Shown piece after piece: positions 28,901 to 36,760 of a DNA stretch of 36,760 nucleotides. Source of the DNA: Caulochytrium protostelioides (taxonomy: Eukaryota; Chytridiomycota; Caulochytriomycetes; Caulochytriales; Caulochytriaceae). Where the stretch lies: contig ML014293.1 in NCBI GenBank assembly GCA_003615045.1, positions 1-36,760 of the forward strand, written 5' to 3'. The position numbers and the translations under genes were made by a program. Below the pieces are notes generated by a model. It did no database searches, was not told where the DNA came from, and saw only the letters and a list, made by a program, of their open reading frames with translations. The stretch's first letter is position 1; every line of letters starts with the position of its first letter.

Positions 28901-31900
28901 CGGCTTGCGGATGACCAGCCATCAGCATATAAATAATGCGCAGCAGAGGCGAGTCGGCCGTGGCCCATCGGGGCGTCACCTGGGGGCCGGAGCCGGTGGC
29001 ATCTGTGTTCGTGGCGGTGGCCGTCGGGTCTGCAACCGTTGCCTCAGCAGCTGCCGCGGGCAGAGAAGCCGCGGCGTGGGAAAGCAGGGCCTGATTGAAG
29101 GTCGTGACCGTGTAGGAAAGCGCGGCGGGCGGCAATGCCTTAGCAAGCAGCAGTGCGTGATCATACTGCTGGTGCACCACCGCATACTGATGGGCTTCGG
29201 CGAGATGGCCCTGCTTCAATAACTCTTCCAGATAGCCCTGCGGCGTCTGGGCGGCCGACGACGTCGACGACGATGATACCGCGAAGGCCGACGCGGGACG
29301 GTGTGTCGTCGAAGCGCTGCGGCTGCTGCGGCGGCGAGCGCCTTGCTCGTAGTACTGAAGTTGCCGTTCAAAGTCCTGGAGCAGTGTCTTCAGCGTGGCG
29401 GTGCGCTTCTCCTTGGATTTGGGGTCCCACAGCGTCGTGTCCAACTCGAGTGTGAGCTTCATGAGCGACCAGATCAGACGGCGTGTCAGCATCGCCGGCG
29501 CGTCATTCGACGCCATGATGGGGTTCGCTAGCTTGCGATCGATAAAGGCCAGCAGCTCCTTCCTGCGGGCCTTGCTACTGACAGCGCCTCCCAGCGGTGG
29601 GAATGGTGCCACGCTCATCGGATACGCCGTCGGCAGCGTCTGGAAGGTCACGAGACCGGGCAACGTGATGTCGACTTCGTCGGTGCCGCCGGATGCGTTA
29701 AGGGTAAACCGCTTCTGGCGCGTCGGAAACGTCGTAATCAGATAACCGCCAAACCCAAAGCAGACCACAGCGTGACCGCGCAGCCGGCCGAGCGGGTCAG
29801 TCGGCACCGCCGGTTCATCCGGCAGCGGGGGTTCCTGCAGCGGCTCGTGTAGCTGCTGCTCGTCATAGTAGCCCTGCTGATACGCGGCGTTTGGATCATA
29901 AGAGGTCGCATAGTTTGGATCGTACTGGGACGAATCATACTGGCCCTCCTGGGCGTCATACGGGCCCTGCTGGGCATCGTACTGGCCTTGTTGAGCATCG
30001 TACTGGCCTTGTTGAGCATCGTACTGGCCTTGTTGGGCATCGTACTGGCCCTGCTGAGCATCATACGAGTCCGGCTGAGCATCATACGGGCCCCGCTGGG
30101 CGTCATATCCCTGACCCTGATACGCGGGCTCATATGTCGACGGATCATAGGCATTCGGGTCATAGGCAGGTACCGGGTAGGCGGACTGATCATACCCTTC
30201 CTGGTACGGCGTATAGCCATGTTGATCATACAACCCATCTGCAAGAGGGTCCTGTTGCGGCTGCTGCTGCGCCTGTTGCTGCGTGGCAGATGTCTCATTG
30301 TACGAGCTGTCGTACGGGGCATCATACTGGCCCCCATACTGGCCATCATACGTGCCTTCGTAGGTACCTTCGTAGGCGCCATAGGCCGCCGTGTCCTGAG
30401 CCACCTCGCTCGTGGGATCGGCCGAGTAGGCCGTCTCGTCCTGCTTGTCGTCGGCCCCTAGCGTGTACCGCAGGGGGCTGCTAGCACGGACCACATGTGG
30501 CGCAGCCGGACCGAGCAGCTTGCTCAGCACGGGCTGCGGCACCGGGCCCGACGCCGCACGGCCATCGCCTTCTTGGGCTCCATCGGCCAGTGAACCTGAC
30601 GCGCCTTCCGTCGCGGGAGCCACCGCGGCCGCTGGCAGCGGCTCGATTTGCGGACTTGGCGCTTTGATAAGACGGTGGCCGCACTCGCCACAGAAGTTAG
30701 CGCCCGCCATAGCCGGACTGCCACAGTTGGTGCAGTGCTTGGGCTTCGAAGCGGCGGGTGGCGCCGTCGCCGCCGCATCCGCACCAGAACCAGCAGCAGC
30801 AGCATCACCACCAGTAGCACCGGTGGCGGCGGCCGGGGCATCTGACGCGTGGGAGGCCGGCGCCACGTCAGTTGCACCGTCGTATGTCTCGGGCAGGGGT
30901 TCCGTCGCCTCGGTGGGGGGCACGTCGGTGCTTCCCGCCATGTCGACCAGGGGGTCTTCCGCGGCGGTGGGGGCCATGTCGAGGTCAGTCGTTTCCTCCG
31001 CTTCGTAGCCGGGGTAGCTCTCGGTGGTGTAACCTTCGTGCGGGTATGACACCGCCAATGTGGCGTCGCCTCCACCGTCGGAAGCGTCAACACCTGACGG
31101 CGCATCGGCGTGCACACTGTCGGTCAGCGCGGCGCCGGACGGGGCCAGCTGCTGCGGTTGCTGTTGCTGCGGCTGCGGCTGTTGATCGCCATAGTAACCA
31201 TAAGCAGCGCTCGGGTCCTGCTGCGGCGGCGATTGCGACGAGGGGGGCTGCTGGGTTGGGTCGTTGTAGACTGGCGTGGTCTCGGTGGCGATGGGTATCT
31301 CACCATCATAAGCGGTGCCCGACCCATCGTAGCGCTGCTGCGTGTCGTCATAGCCGGCATACGTCGGATCAGCCGCGCCACGTAGTTCCTCGTTCGGGAT
31401 AGCAGCGCCCTCGACTGCCCGATATCCGTTATTGGCCCCGCAGGCCGCATAGCCAGAAGTCGGGTCATAGCCAGGGGCATCATATCCCGCAGAGGCCGCA
31501 GGATCGTACCCACTACTGGCCGTCGGCTCGGAGGCCGATACTTGGAGATTAGCCGCAGCCACGGTTTCATGTTTACCGTCCGGTCTATCCGGCCGAAGGA
31601 GCGATGACGGCTCAGATGCCCCCGGAGCCTCAGACACGACCAGAGCCTCCGGCGCTGTCTGCACCGGTGCGGCGAATGCAGCAGGCGGTCCTGCAGGAAC
31701 CGCAGGAGGTGACGGATGGGCGTGGGATGGGGCCACGGGCGGAGACAGCGCAGCAATCGTCGCCGACGCCGAGCCAGCCGCGGCCGAAGCCGCCGGCGTG
31801 ACGACGGCGACAGGCGCATCGTCAAAGTCAAACAAGGTGCTGGGTACCATGCCGACGGGCCTGCTCATGGCGGCGGAAGCTGATGCGGCGGCGGGTACCA

Positions 31901-34900
31901 ACGACGACGCCGTTGGCGGCGGCATCAGGGACACGGGCGGCAGTTTGGAGGCCAAGTCGAGCGGCGACGCCATGGCGCCGTAAGTGGTCATGCCCGGGTA
32001 GGCCAGCACAGCCGAGGCCGTTGCGGGCGCCGGCGGCGGCGCGATCACGGCCGTCGATGGCGCAGTAGTCATCGAAGCGACGGGAGCGGTCGCGGCAGGC
32101 ACCGACGACGTGGCCGCAGGCACTACTGGGGGTGGCGGCGACTGTTGGAGAGCCGTCGCCGTCGCCGTCGGGAACGGCGCCCACGCCGCCGATCCCAGTG
32201 GCGGCGACAGGGGCGATGACGAGGAGATCGGGAGGCCCATCAACGCGGCGAGGGGATCCGCCGATGCCGACACTGTTGACGTCGGCGGCGCGATGTCGCC
32301 GACGTTCGCGGCGTCGGAAGGTTGATCGGCGGCAGGCTCAGCCACGATTGACGGGACAGGATGGTCCACCGCAGGCGCAGCATCTGGCGGCGCAGACGAC
32401 GATGCTACAGGGAACGCCGCCGGCTGTGTCGGCTGCTCCGTATCGTCAGAGGCGCCAAAGATGCCAGCATCCGGCGGTGGCGGTCGCAGCATTTGCGACT
32501 CAGGCGCACCCCCATCCGCGACCACGGGGTTTGAGGGCCACATGGGCGGTTCTTGCTGCGGCACGGGCATCAGCTCGCGCTGGAGCTCCGGCTGCAGCGC
32601 GGGTGGCGCTTCATCGCTCACTTCGAGTTGCGGCTCCGACGACGGCACGGGGTACGATGCCCACAGGGACGTCGGAACGTCTCCTTGTGATTCCCAGTGC
32701 AACGGCGCGCCGTCCGCCGTCGGCGCTTCGGTTTCGGTTGACAAAGTGCTCGCCATGCCGGCGCCCGCGACATTGTCGGCATACGACACTGATGAAGGCT
32801 GCGCTTGGTGTTGTGGCTGCGGGGGAGCTTCCACGGCCGGCATGGCCGCATGGTGGCCACCCGTCCACGGCGGCGCGACGGGCTCGTAGGCCGAAGTCGA
32901 CTCGACCCAGGAGGCGGCCAGAGCCGGCCCGTCTGTCAGCGGCGGATCTGCTGACGAGTGGGCCTCCGGCGAGTGGCGGACGAACGGTGCCGCCGCGGCC
33001 ACAGCCGCCGCCGCTCCCGCGCCACCTGGTGATGATACGCCGCAGCCGTCGGTGGGGTCGCCGTAAAACGTCGTCTGGGAGGCGGTCGCATTGGTCGCAG
33101 CGGCCGGATCAGCGGCAGTCGCAGCGGTGCCGTTGGATTCGCGCTGGTCCGCGTACGACGCGCTGCCGGAGACAGGCGCCGCCCCGCTCTGCGTGGCCTC
33201 GAGGGCCGCGTCCGCCTCAGCATTGGTGATGGGCGCCCAGGAGTCCTGCGAGCTAAGGTCCGGGACGGGCACGGGCGGGGGAAAGGCCTCCGGGAACGCC
33301 GCCGCCGGGAACGCCGTGGACGCTTCGTCGATGGGGGGCACGTGCCACGCGACGGTCGAGGGTGCATGGGGTGGCGAGGGCCCCGCCGCCGAGCGGCGTC
33401 GCGAGGGCGGCAGTCGGGCCTGGGTCCGATGGATGAGTGACTGCGGGTGGGTCGACGCGTCATGGGTCCCACCTTCCGACAAGACGGGGAGCGGCGTCGG
33501 CGGCGGCGGGTCCATGCTCGCGGGTGGTGCCGAGATGGTCGGCGGCGCCGAAGGCGATGCTGCCGCCGCCGCGGGGGTCGTCATAGTCGTCGTCGACGCC
33601 GTGGACGCGGCGGTGGTCATCATGCCGCGCGTCGTGGCGTGGAGCACGTCAGCGGCGGCATCGTGCTCGTCCGTGCCGGCCGCGGCCTCCACGGGGTCGA
33701 TCACGTCCCAGCCATTGGAGCTCGCATTCGACCCGACAGGCATATCCCATCCCGTCGACGCGCTCTCGGGCGGCGACGGACGGTGCTCGGAGCCGCCGTG
33801 GGAGGGCGGCGCTGCGCGGTGCTGCGATGAGCCGGACGACAACGGCTTCGACGGTGTATCGTCGAGAGGGCCCGAGTAATGCGTGGACGGCACTGCGGCG
33901 GTCTCGGCGACGGGGGCGCTGCCTGACAGAGGTGGAGCTGCGGGGGACCCTGCGTCACGGCGTGGCGAACGCAGCGGCGATCGTGGCGGTGGCGCTGACG
34001 GGACGGGCGGGACGGGCGTCATGGCGGCCGACGGCGGCGGCGGCATCGAACCCCCGGCAGCCGCGCCGGAAGTGGCGGGGTCTGATGACGATGGCGGCCC
34101 CCCGGGCGCCGTCGACGCGTGCCTGGGCGGTGGGTGCAGGGCGGAGGGCGGCGGCGCCAAGGGGGCACCGGTCAGACCCTGAGACGCCGTTTCCCGGGCG
34201 GCCTCGGCCTGGATGGGCATGGCCGGCTGAGTCAGCTCGGCGGTGGGGAGCTCGAAGTCGATCGTGTCGGCTGGCCAGCCCTCCACATCGGCGCGCGCCA
34301 CGGGCGGGGCGACGGCCGAGGCTGGCACCGGCGGCACCGGCGGCACCGGCGGCGCGCCCCACGGCGCGATCGCGCCGCTTCGCGGCGGCCCAGGTGCGGC
34401 GAGAACGGGAGCGACCGCAGCCGCCGACGATGGCAGCAGCGCTTGGGAGGCCGGGGGCTGGCCGCCGAATGCGGGCTCGCGCGGCGTGCTCGACGATGGC
34501 CCCGCCGGCGCCGGCGGGGCCGCGGCAGGCGGATGCGATGCCGGCGGCCGCAGGGCGACGACGGGCTGCGGTCGCGGCGCCGCGGCCATCGGTGCCGATG
34601 CCGGTGGTGGCGGGACGGCAGGAGCGCTGGCGGCGAGAGCCGTCGTGCTGCTGGACGCCGCGGCGGGCGGAATCGCGTCGTCCAGTAGCGCGAGGAACTT
34701 GTTCTTGGCGTAGGGCCGCCGCGTGGGCCGCGGGAGCGTCGTGGTCGCCGCAATGGCGCCGAGCCCGAGGCTCTGGAAGAACGCTTCTGAGTCGGCGAAC
34801 CCTTTCGCGGTCCGTGCGGCGGCCGCGGCCGCGGCGGTCGTGGGGGGCGGGGGGCCGGCGGACGGCGCGGGGGTCATGGCCGCGGCGGACGCCGGGGCGG

Positions 34901-35069
34901 GCGCCGCCGCCGCCCTGGCCGACGTGGGGACGTCCGTCCGTGGCGCCAGCGGTCTCGTCGGCGCCGCGCTGGGCACGACGACGGAGCCGCCCGGCGTGCT
35001 CAAGAGGGGCTCGTCGACGCGCCAGCCTTCGAGCTCGTCGATGGCCGCCATGCCGTCGACGGCGTCCAT
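25911..35069 (-). CDS. SEC16: COPII coat assembly protein Sec16
   Basis: Sec16 is the scaffold that organises COPII vesicle budding at ER exit sites and binds Sec23, Sec24, Sec13 and Sec31. This copy has 3052 residues, larger than most. The N-terminal half is Pro/Ala/Ser-rich and disordered. At about 1444-1466 a zinc-ribbon motif (CTNCG...CGECG) is embedded, then Tyr-rich sequence including a YDAQQGQ repeat array (about 1653-1713). The conserved central and ancestral coatomer element (ACE1) region spans about 1756-2268, starting GRLRGHAVVCFGFGGYLITTFP split here at GGYLITTFP. It includes YLEELLKQGHLAEAHQYA, LWLNVLRTVILCHLEGD and AAQVYYLLATSYV. The C-terminal Sec16 block (GPIKANLGASKPALIFDP, then KKWVKVD) lies at about 2770-2795, followed by a GQ/SQ repeat and the end SLLPDL. 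The start is the first ATG in frame (35069). No intron is needed. Confidence 0.93.
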   Translation of the reverse strand: MDAVDGMAAIDELEGWRVDEPLLSTPGGSVVVPSAAPTRPLAPRTDVPTSARAAAAPAPASAAAMTPAPSAGPPPPTTAAAAAAARTAKGFADSEAFFQSLGLGAIAATTTLPRPTRRPYAKNKFLALLDDAIPPAAASSSTTALAASAPAVPPPPASAPMAAAPRPQPVVALRPPASHPPAAAPPAPAGPSSSTPREPAFGGQPPASQALLPSSAAAVAPVLAAPGPPRSGAIAPWGAPPVPPVPPVPASAVAPPVARADVEGWPADTIDFELPTAELTQPAMPIQAEAARETASQGLTGAPLAPPPSALHPPPRHASTAPGGPPSSSDPATSGAAAGGSMPPPPSAAMTPVPPVPSAPPPRSPLRSPRRDAGSPAAPPLSGSAPVAETAAVPSTHYSGPLDDTPSKPLSSGSSQHRAAPPSHGGSEHRPSPPESASTGWDMPVGSNASSNGWDVIDPVEAAAGTDEHDAAADVLHATTRGMMTTAASTASTTTMTTPAAAAASPSAPPTISAPPASMDPPPPTPLPVLSEGGTHDASTHPQSLIHRTQARLPPSRRRSAAGPSPPHAPSTVAWHVPPIDEASTAFPAAAFPEAFPPPVPVPDLSSQDSWAPITNAEADAALEATQSGAAPVSGSASYADQRESNGTAATAADPAAATNATASQTTFYGDPTDGCGVSSPGGAGAAAAVAAAAPFVRHSPEAHSSADPPLTDGPALAASWVESTSAYEPVAPPWTGGHHAAMPAVEAPPQPQHQAQPSSVSYADNVAGAGMASTLSTETEAPTADGAPLHWESQGDVPTSLWASYPVPSSEPQLEVSDEAPPALQPELQRELMPVPQQEPPMWPSNPVVADGGAPESQMLRPPPPDAGIFGASDDTEQPTQPAAFPVASSSAPPDAAPAVDHPVPSIVAEPAADQPSDAANVGDIAPPTSTVSASADPLAALMGLPISSSSPLSPPLGSAAWAPFPTATATALQQSPPPPVVPAATSSVPAATAPVASMTTAPSTAVIAPPPAPATASAVLAYPGMTTYGAMASPLDLASKLPPVSLMPPPTASSLVPAAASASAAMSRPVGMVPSTLFDFDDAPVAVVTPAASAAAGSASATIAALSPPVAPSHAHPSPPAVPAGPPAAFAAPVQTAPEALVVSEAPGASEPSSLLRPDRPDGKHETVAAANLQVSASEPTASSGYDPAASAGYDAPGYDPTSGYAACGANNGYRAVEGAAIPNEELRGAADPTYAGYDDTQQRYDGSGTAYDGEIPIATETTPVYNDPTQQPPSSQSPPQQDPSAAYGYYGDQQPQPQQQQPQQLAPSGAALTDSVHADAPSGVDASDGGGDATLAVSYPHEGYTTESYPGYEAEETTDLDMAPTAAEDPLVDMAGSTDVPPTEATEPLPETYDGATDVAPASHASDAPAAATGATGGDAAAAGSGADAAATAPPAASKPKHCTNCGSPAMAGANFCGECGHRLIKAPSPQIEPLPAAAVAPATEGASGSLADGAQEGDGRAASGPVPQPVLSKLLGPAAPHVVRASSPLRYTLGADDKQDETAYSADPTSEVAQDTAAYGAYEGTYEGTYDGQYGGQYDAPYDSSYNETSATQQQAQQQPQQDPLADGLYDQHGYTPYQEGYDQSAYPVPAYDPNAYDPSTYEPAYQGQGYDAQRGPYDAQPDSYDAQQGQYDAQQGQYDAQQGQYDAQQGQYDAQQGPYDAQEGQYDSSQYDPNYATSYDPNAAYQQGYYDEQQLHEPLQEPPLPDEPAVPTDPLGRLRGHAVVCFGFGGYLITTFPTRQKRFTLNASGGTDEVDITLPGLVTFQTLPTAYPMSVAPFPPLGGAVSSKARRKELLAFIDRKLANPIMASNDAPAMLTRRLIWSLMKLTLELDTTLWDPKSKEKRTATLKTLLQDFERQLQYYEQGARRRSSRSASTTHRPASAFAVSSSSTSSAAQTPQGYLEELLKQGHLAEAHQYAVVHQQYDHALLLAKALPPAALSYTVTTFNQALLSHAAASLPAAAAEATVADPTATATNTDATGSGPQVTPRWATADSPLLRIIYMLMAGHPQAAATAGPTPAAASEETATPLPTDGNTAVAATSPVPTPMTQAAREEEVAQERRLWLNVLRTVILCHLEGDLSFLAMYGDTLKAQGHYLAAQVYYLLATSYVNFFGPPDQIETRFTTVGSDLHLQPTTYFRDLEALEMTFVYDGVLAVKSSASEGHPHIHGLRLVYTMILLDHGLIKAAREQLEPLRDAVQSAKPHPYINRFLLETTEVLAHRVALSVAGAHVGGSDERSSWFKSKGGFRGILERSANKVMNNVIGLDGRDALLERTPSESSHGSSAFPSNPENGPMPKRGPMAAVARPWALDDDGAPFNSATPMSGQQDGPEDTAYPNPGAAPPPAESHSNLHALHPSDSFATVSNLSDAHGHGYRSGLHAAAASRAPPTSSSSAAAAAAGASAMGRSLYDPPSGSASVSSMRMSASHGDPSMEAINRGPPYASHDTMDESRGELNETSYGNSYGSNEYGWSESRDSQNAMMAPPLSAGGDSHRNDVTTPLTATAGESAAAASAAARRHGDRPTQPLSFATPEIRQHQLPFANGASNELRRPLNTSVFSSPPAHGVSELNQFSSTEMPPLDDRISTPVAMVPDDDFGFGSASSMPPSASRGPPASSYANTSQAPPVSASSTSAPYGAMMSPLPAHASLLPPGQGSPPAPRPASPPVPLPPPARDAMSTAPATPTATMRQDTDAGSASASDTGSDKKGWRIGSVFGLLSRRGTPVDDKKDGPIKANLGASKPALIFDPVKKKWVKVDASGEDEPEKVLAPPPTMPLMRPMAPPGGDGDGAIDPSALSSDQGRASDPLLAVRRPAKRGARSRYVDVVNPDSHTRRSGPDLSLSAFLPAPLATPDAASTMKIFARPAAASSASTASASPASVAVAAAARPHPGQGQGQSQSQGQGQGQSQSQSQGQGQGQGQSQGQSQGQGQGQRPGPRPVPAAAQLQRVAARPQAAGRPAGPMAAASAAMPVFGPPGHPRLHPAGGSGVPPPPGAAMSRKPASGSLLPDL
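26146..26275. repeat. 6-bp coding repeat (GQ/SQ) near the Sec16 C-terminus
   Basis: About twenty CCCTGG/CTCTGG hexamers read on the minus strand as alternating Gly-Gln and Ser-Gln dipeptides, residues about 2931-2974 of Sec16. The hexamers are a mix of two variants, so the array is old enough to have diverged or is maintained by gene conversion. Confidence 0.9.
29930..30110. repeat. 21-bp coding repeat (YDAQQGQ) in Sec16
   Basis: About eight heptad units of YDAQQGQ type in the minus-strand reading; the central copies are nearly identical at the DNA level, with edge units drifting to YDAQPDS, YDAQRGP and YDAQEGQ. Low-complexity Tyr/Gln sequence like this is common in phase-separating scaffolds. 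Confidence 0.88.
30670..30740 (-). other. zinc-ribbon motif within Sec16
   Basis: Coding for CTNCGSPAMAGANFCGECG: two CxxC pairs separated by eleven residues, the pattern of a short zinc-ribbon domain. The residues before and after are low-complexity, so this is an isolated folded module in a disordered region. Confidence 0.85.
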
Positions 35070-36060
35070 CGTGCGTGCAACCACTAAAAAAATAATGGAA
35101 CCCAACGGGCCGGCGCGAGCACAGGGAGGGCGACACGAGCGGCGCGGGCGGCGTCACGGACGGCCGGGGACGGGTCGTCTCTGCGCGCGGATCGATGCCT
35201 AGAAGCGTCGCTGAAAATTTCGCTGGTAGCGTCGCAGAAAAACGTCGCTGGAGCGGTCGCGCGTCGATGCGGTACGCGTCGTTTCCGGGGGCGATCGGCG
35301 ATTGCGGCACGCGGCGGCGCCGTGACGATCGATCAGGTACGCGAAAGGCCGGGTCACAGGCCGCCAACGGCGCGTCGGCGATCGATCAGACACAGCGAGT
35401 CGGCGCTCGACAGGACAAGGCGCGTGCAGGACTGGGCGTCGGCAAGATGGAGACGGGTCGCGAAAGCGGCGCGGTGCGACACCATCCGGGCAGCCAGCGG
35501 GCGTCCGTATTGTCGCAGCAGAGACGCTGAATATCGACGCTCACCGCGACGTAGCCGAGGGTGCATGATGGGGCGACCGCCGATGGCCGGAACGGCTGAT
35601 CGATCCATCGAATGATCCGTCGAATGATCCGTCGACCGATGGATCGATTGACCGACCGAGCGCCCGAGCGATCGTGCGGTGAAGACGCGAGTTGGTTCCG
35701 CATGGGGCCAACGTTTGCCGGCCGACGTTTAGCCCACGGCGGCGGCGGCGGCGGCGGAATCGCGCGGCGCCCGCCGGGGGAAGCGGCGCCCCTGGCCGCA
35801 ACGGGCGGTGGCGTAGGCGTCGGGAGTTGCCCGCGGCCGAGTTGGCCCGCCGTCAACGTGTCTCGCCGCTGGGCCCCAGAACGCGCAAGGGCCGCCGCCG
35901 CCGCCGCCGCCGCCGCCGTTGACACTTGGCGCCCGAGGCCACCGACCGCGTCGCGACCACGACGCGTCCGGGATGCCGACGCCAGGACGATCGATCGCTG
36001 ATCGTTGGCATGAAGGATCTTCACGTTCGCCTCGTGAGACAACCTGACACGAACCCCATG
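35070..36060. other. upstream region of Sec16
   Basis: No gene is supported. It should hold the Sec16 promoter. GCGTCGC-like words recur at 35207-35250, CGATC-rich direct repeats lie at 35595-35660 (CGAATGATCCGT twice), and GCC/GGC triplet runs lie near 35738-35755 and 35893-35920. The right edge meets Fanzor copy B. Confidence 0.45.
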
Positions 36061-36069
36061 ATCCCGTGC

Positions 36070-36760
36070 ATGCCTCCAGGGAGGCGGCCCAGCGCCGCGG
36101 GCCTGATTGGCGAAACCGAGTAACGCCGCATGCTCAGGGCCGCGTTCAGGTCGCCATTCACAGCCTTGCTCTCGTGGGGTCCACCCCTTCACAACAAATC
36201 GGTGTAACCTGCGGCTTTCGTGCGACGGCCTGCTCCTTGTCGGGGGGGTCCACATCCGTCTTTATCTGCACAATGGTCCTGCGGACCGCGTCGTCCGGCA
36301 TAGTGCGGAAGCGCTGGATGCACGCCTGGGATGCCTGAGCCGCTGGGACGGCGATCTCGCCTTGGCCCCTAGGAGCCAACTTGGAGGCGCCATAGGCGAC
36401 GCCCACTTCAGCGACCACGGGCACCATCTCCGTAGCCGCAGCGACGGCGACGCGGTTCAACAACGGGGCCAACACGCGCAGTTGGCCGCCGTACAGCCGC
36501 AGGCGCTGGCGTGCCCAGCGCGGCTTGTGGTACTCGGTCCACAGTGGCTCGAAGGTGGCGAACCACACCTCCAGGAATCGGTGATGCGCAACGAGCGCTG
36601 TGCCTTTGATGCCGATCTCCGACAGCCGTTGCAGCGGCTCTTTCAAGTGGCGCTGCCACGTCTCTGACTGCTTTGGGCTAATACCATGCCGACCTCCACA
36701 TGGTACTGCTTTCGGGCCAGCGTCCAGCTGACGACTCGGTCGTCAGACCGCTCCATGGCC
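36070..36760 (-). pseudogene. decayed Fanzor, copy B, truncated by the window end
   Basis: This minus-strand copy follows copy A closely. RVVSWTLARKQYHVEVG comes first, then (after a frame change near 36675) KEPLQRLSEIGIKGTALVAHH. Next are FLEVWFATFEPLWTEYHKPRW, here noted as FLEVWFATFEPLW, then RVLAPLLNRVA, YGASKLAPRGQGEIAVP and IQRFRT. A further frame change brings in AVNGDLNAALSMRRY, the RuvC-III block, with its Asp kept (codon 36150-36152) but the usual Arg before it replaced by Gly. The RuvC-I Asp region would lie beyond the window. The VDEFRT motif is degraded to DDAVRRT, and the zinc-ligand cysteines are mostly gone. It lacks the 54-bp repeat insert of copy A. Frame breaks make it a pseudogene. 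Confidence 0.78.

Noticed and set aside
33955-35367. 470-codon minus-strand frame overlapping the Sec16 N-terminus
   Set aside because: It is an alternative frame of low-complexity Sec16 sequence with Arg-rich content and no motifs.

Overview
The window is GC-rich eukaryotic nuclear DNA. Its genes are long and almost free of introns, and they encode eukaryote-specific proteins. MCM5, the B56 subunit of PP2A and Sec16 read closest to fungal/opisthokont forms. One gene encodes an IQCH-like protein, a family known to me from organisms with cilia or flagella. Together this suggests an early-diverging, flagellated (chytrid-like) fungus. That is inference from remembered family signatures, not from a database search.

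Layout. 0.46-2.70 kb: MCM5 (+). 3.00-3.33 kb: complex I subunit NDUFB9/B22 (-), convergent with MCM5 and probably with a small upstream exon. 3.4-6.7 kb: no convincing gene. 6.73-8.84 kb: PP2A B56 regulatory subunit (+). 9.3-17 kb: a mobile-element island holding a decayed Fanzor (eukaryotic TnpB relative) on -, a Ty3/gypsy reverse transcriptase/RNase H remnant on -, a second Fanzor scrap on +, and gag-like remnants on -. Two genes for predicted secreted orphan proteins lie in and beside the island: an Ala/Asp heptad-repeat protein (14.0-15.1 kb, +) and a less GC-rich protein with an apparent frameshift (17.47-18.91 kb, +). 19.0-25.1 kb: the very large IQCH-like protein (-). 25.9-35.1 kb: a 3052-residue Sec16 (-) with an embedded zinc-ribbon motif and several coding minisatellites. 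36.07-36.76 kb: a third Fanzor copy (-), cut by the window end.

The housekeeping genes belong to unrelated processes: replication licensing, respiration, phosphatase targeting, COPII export and flagellar/calmodulin biology. I see no operon-like logic. The most interesting material is the set of three related Fanzor relics. Copy A has lost its RuvC-III aspartate and zinc-ligand cysteines and carries about five 54-bp tandem repeats that copy B lacks. The pairing of mobile-element debris with orphan secreted proteins, the zinc ribbon inside Sec16 and the oversized IQCH homologue also stand out. I found no rRNA, tRNA or CRISPR array.
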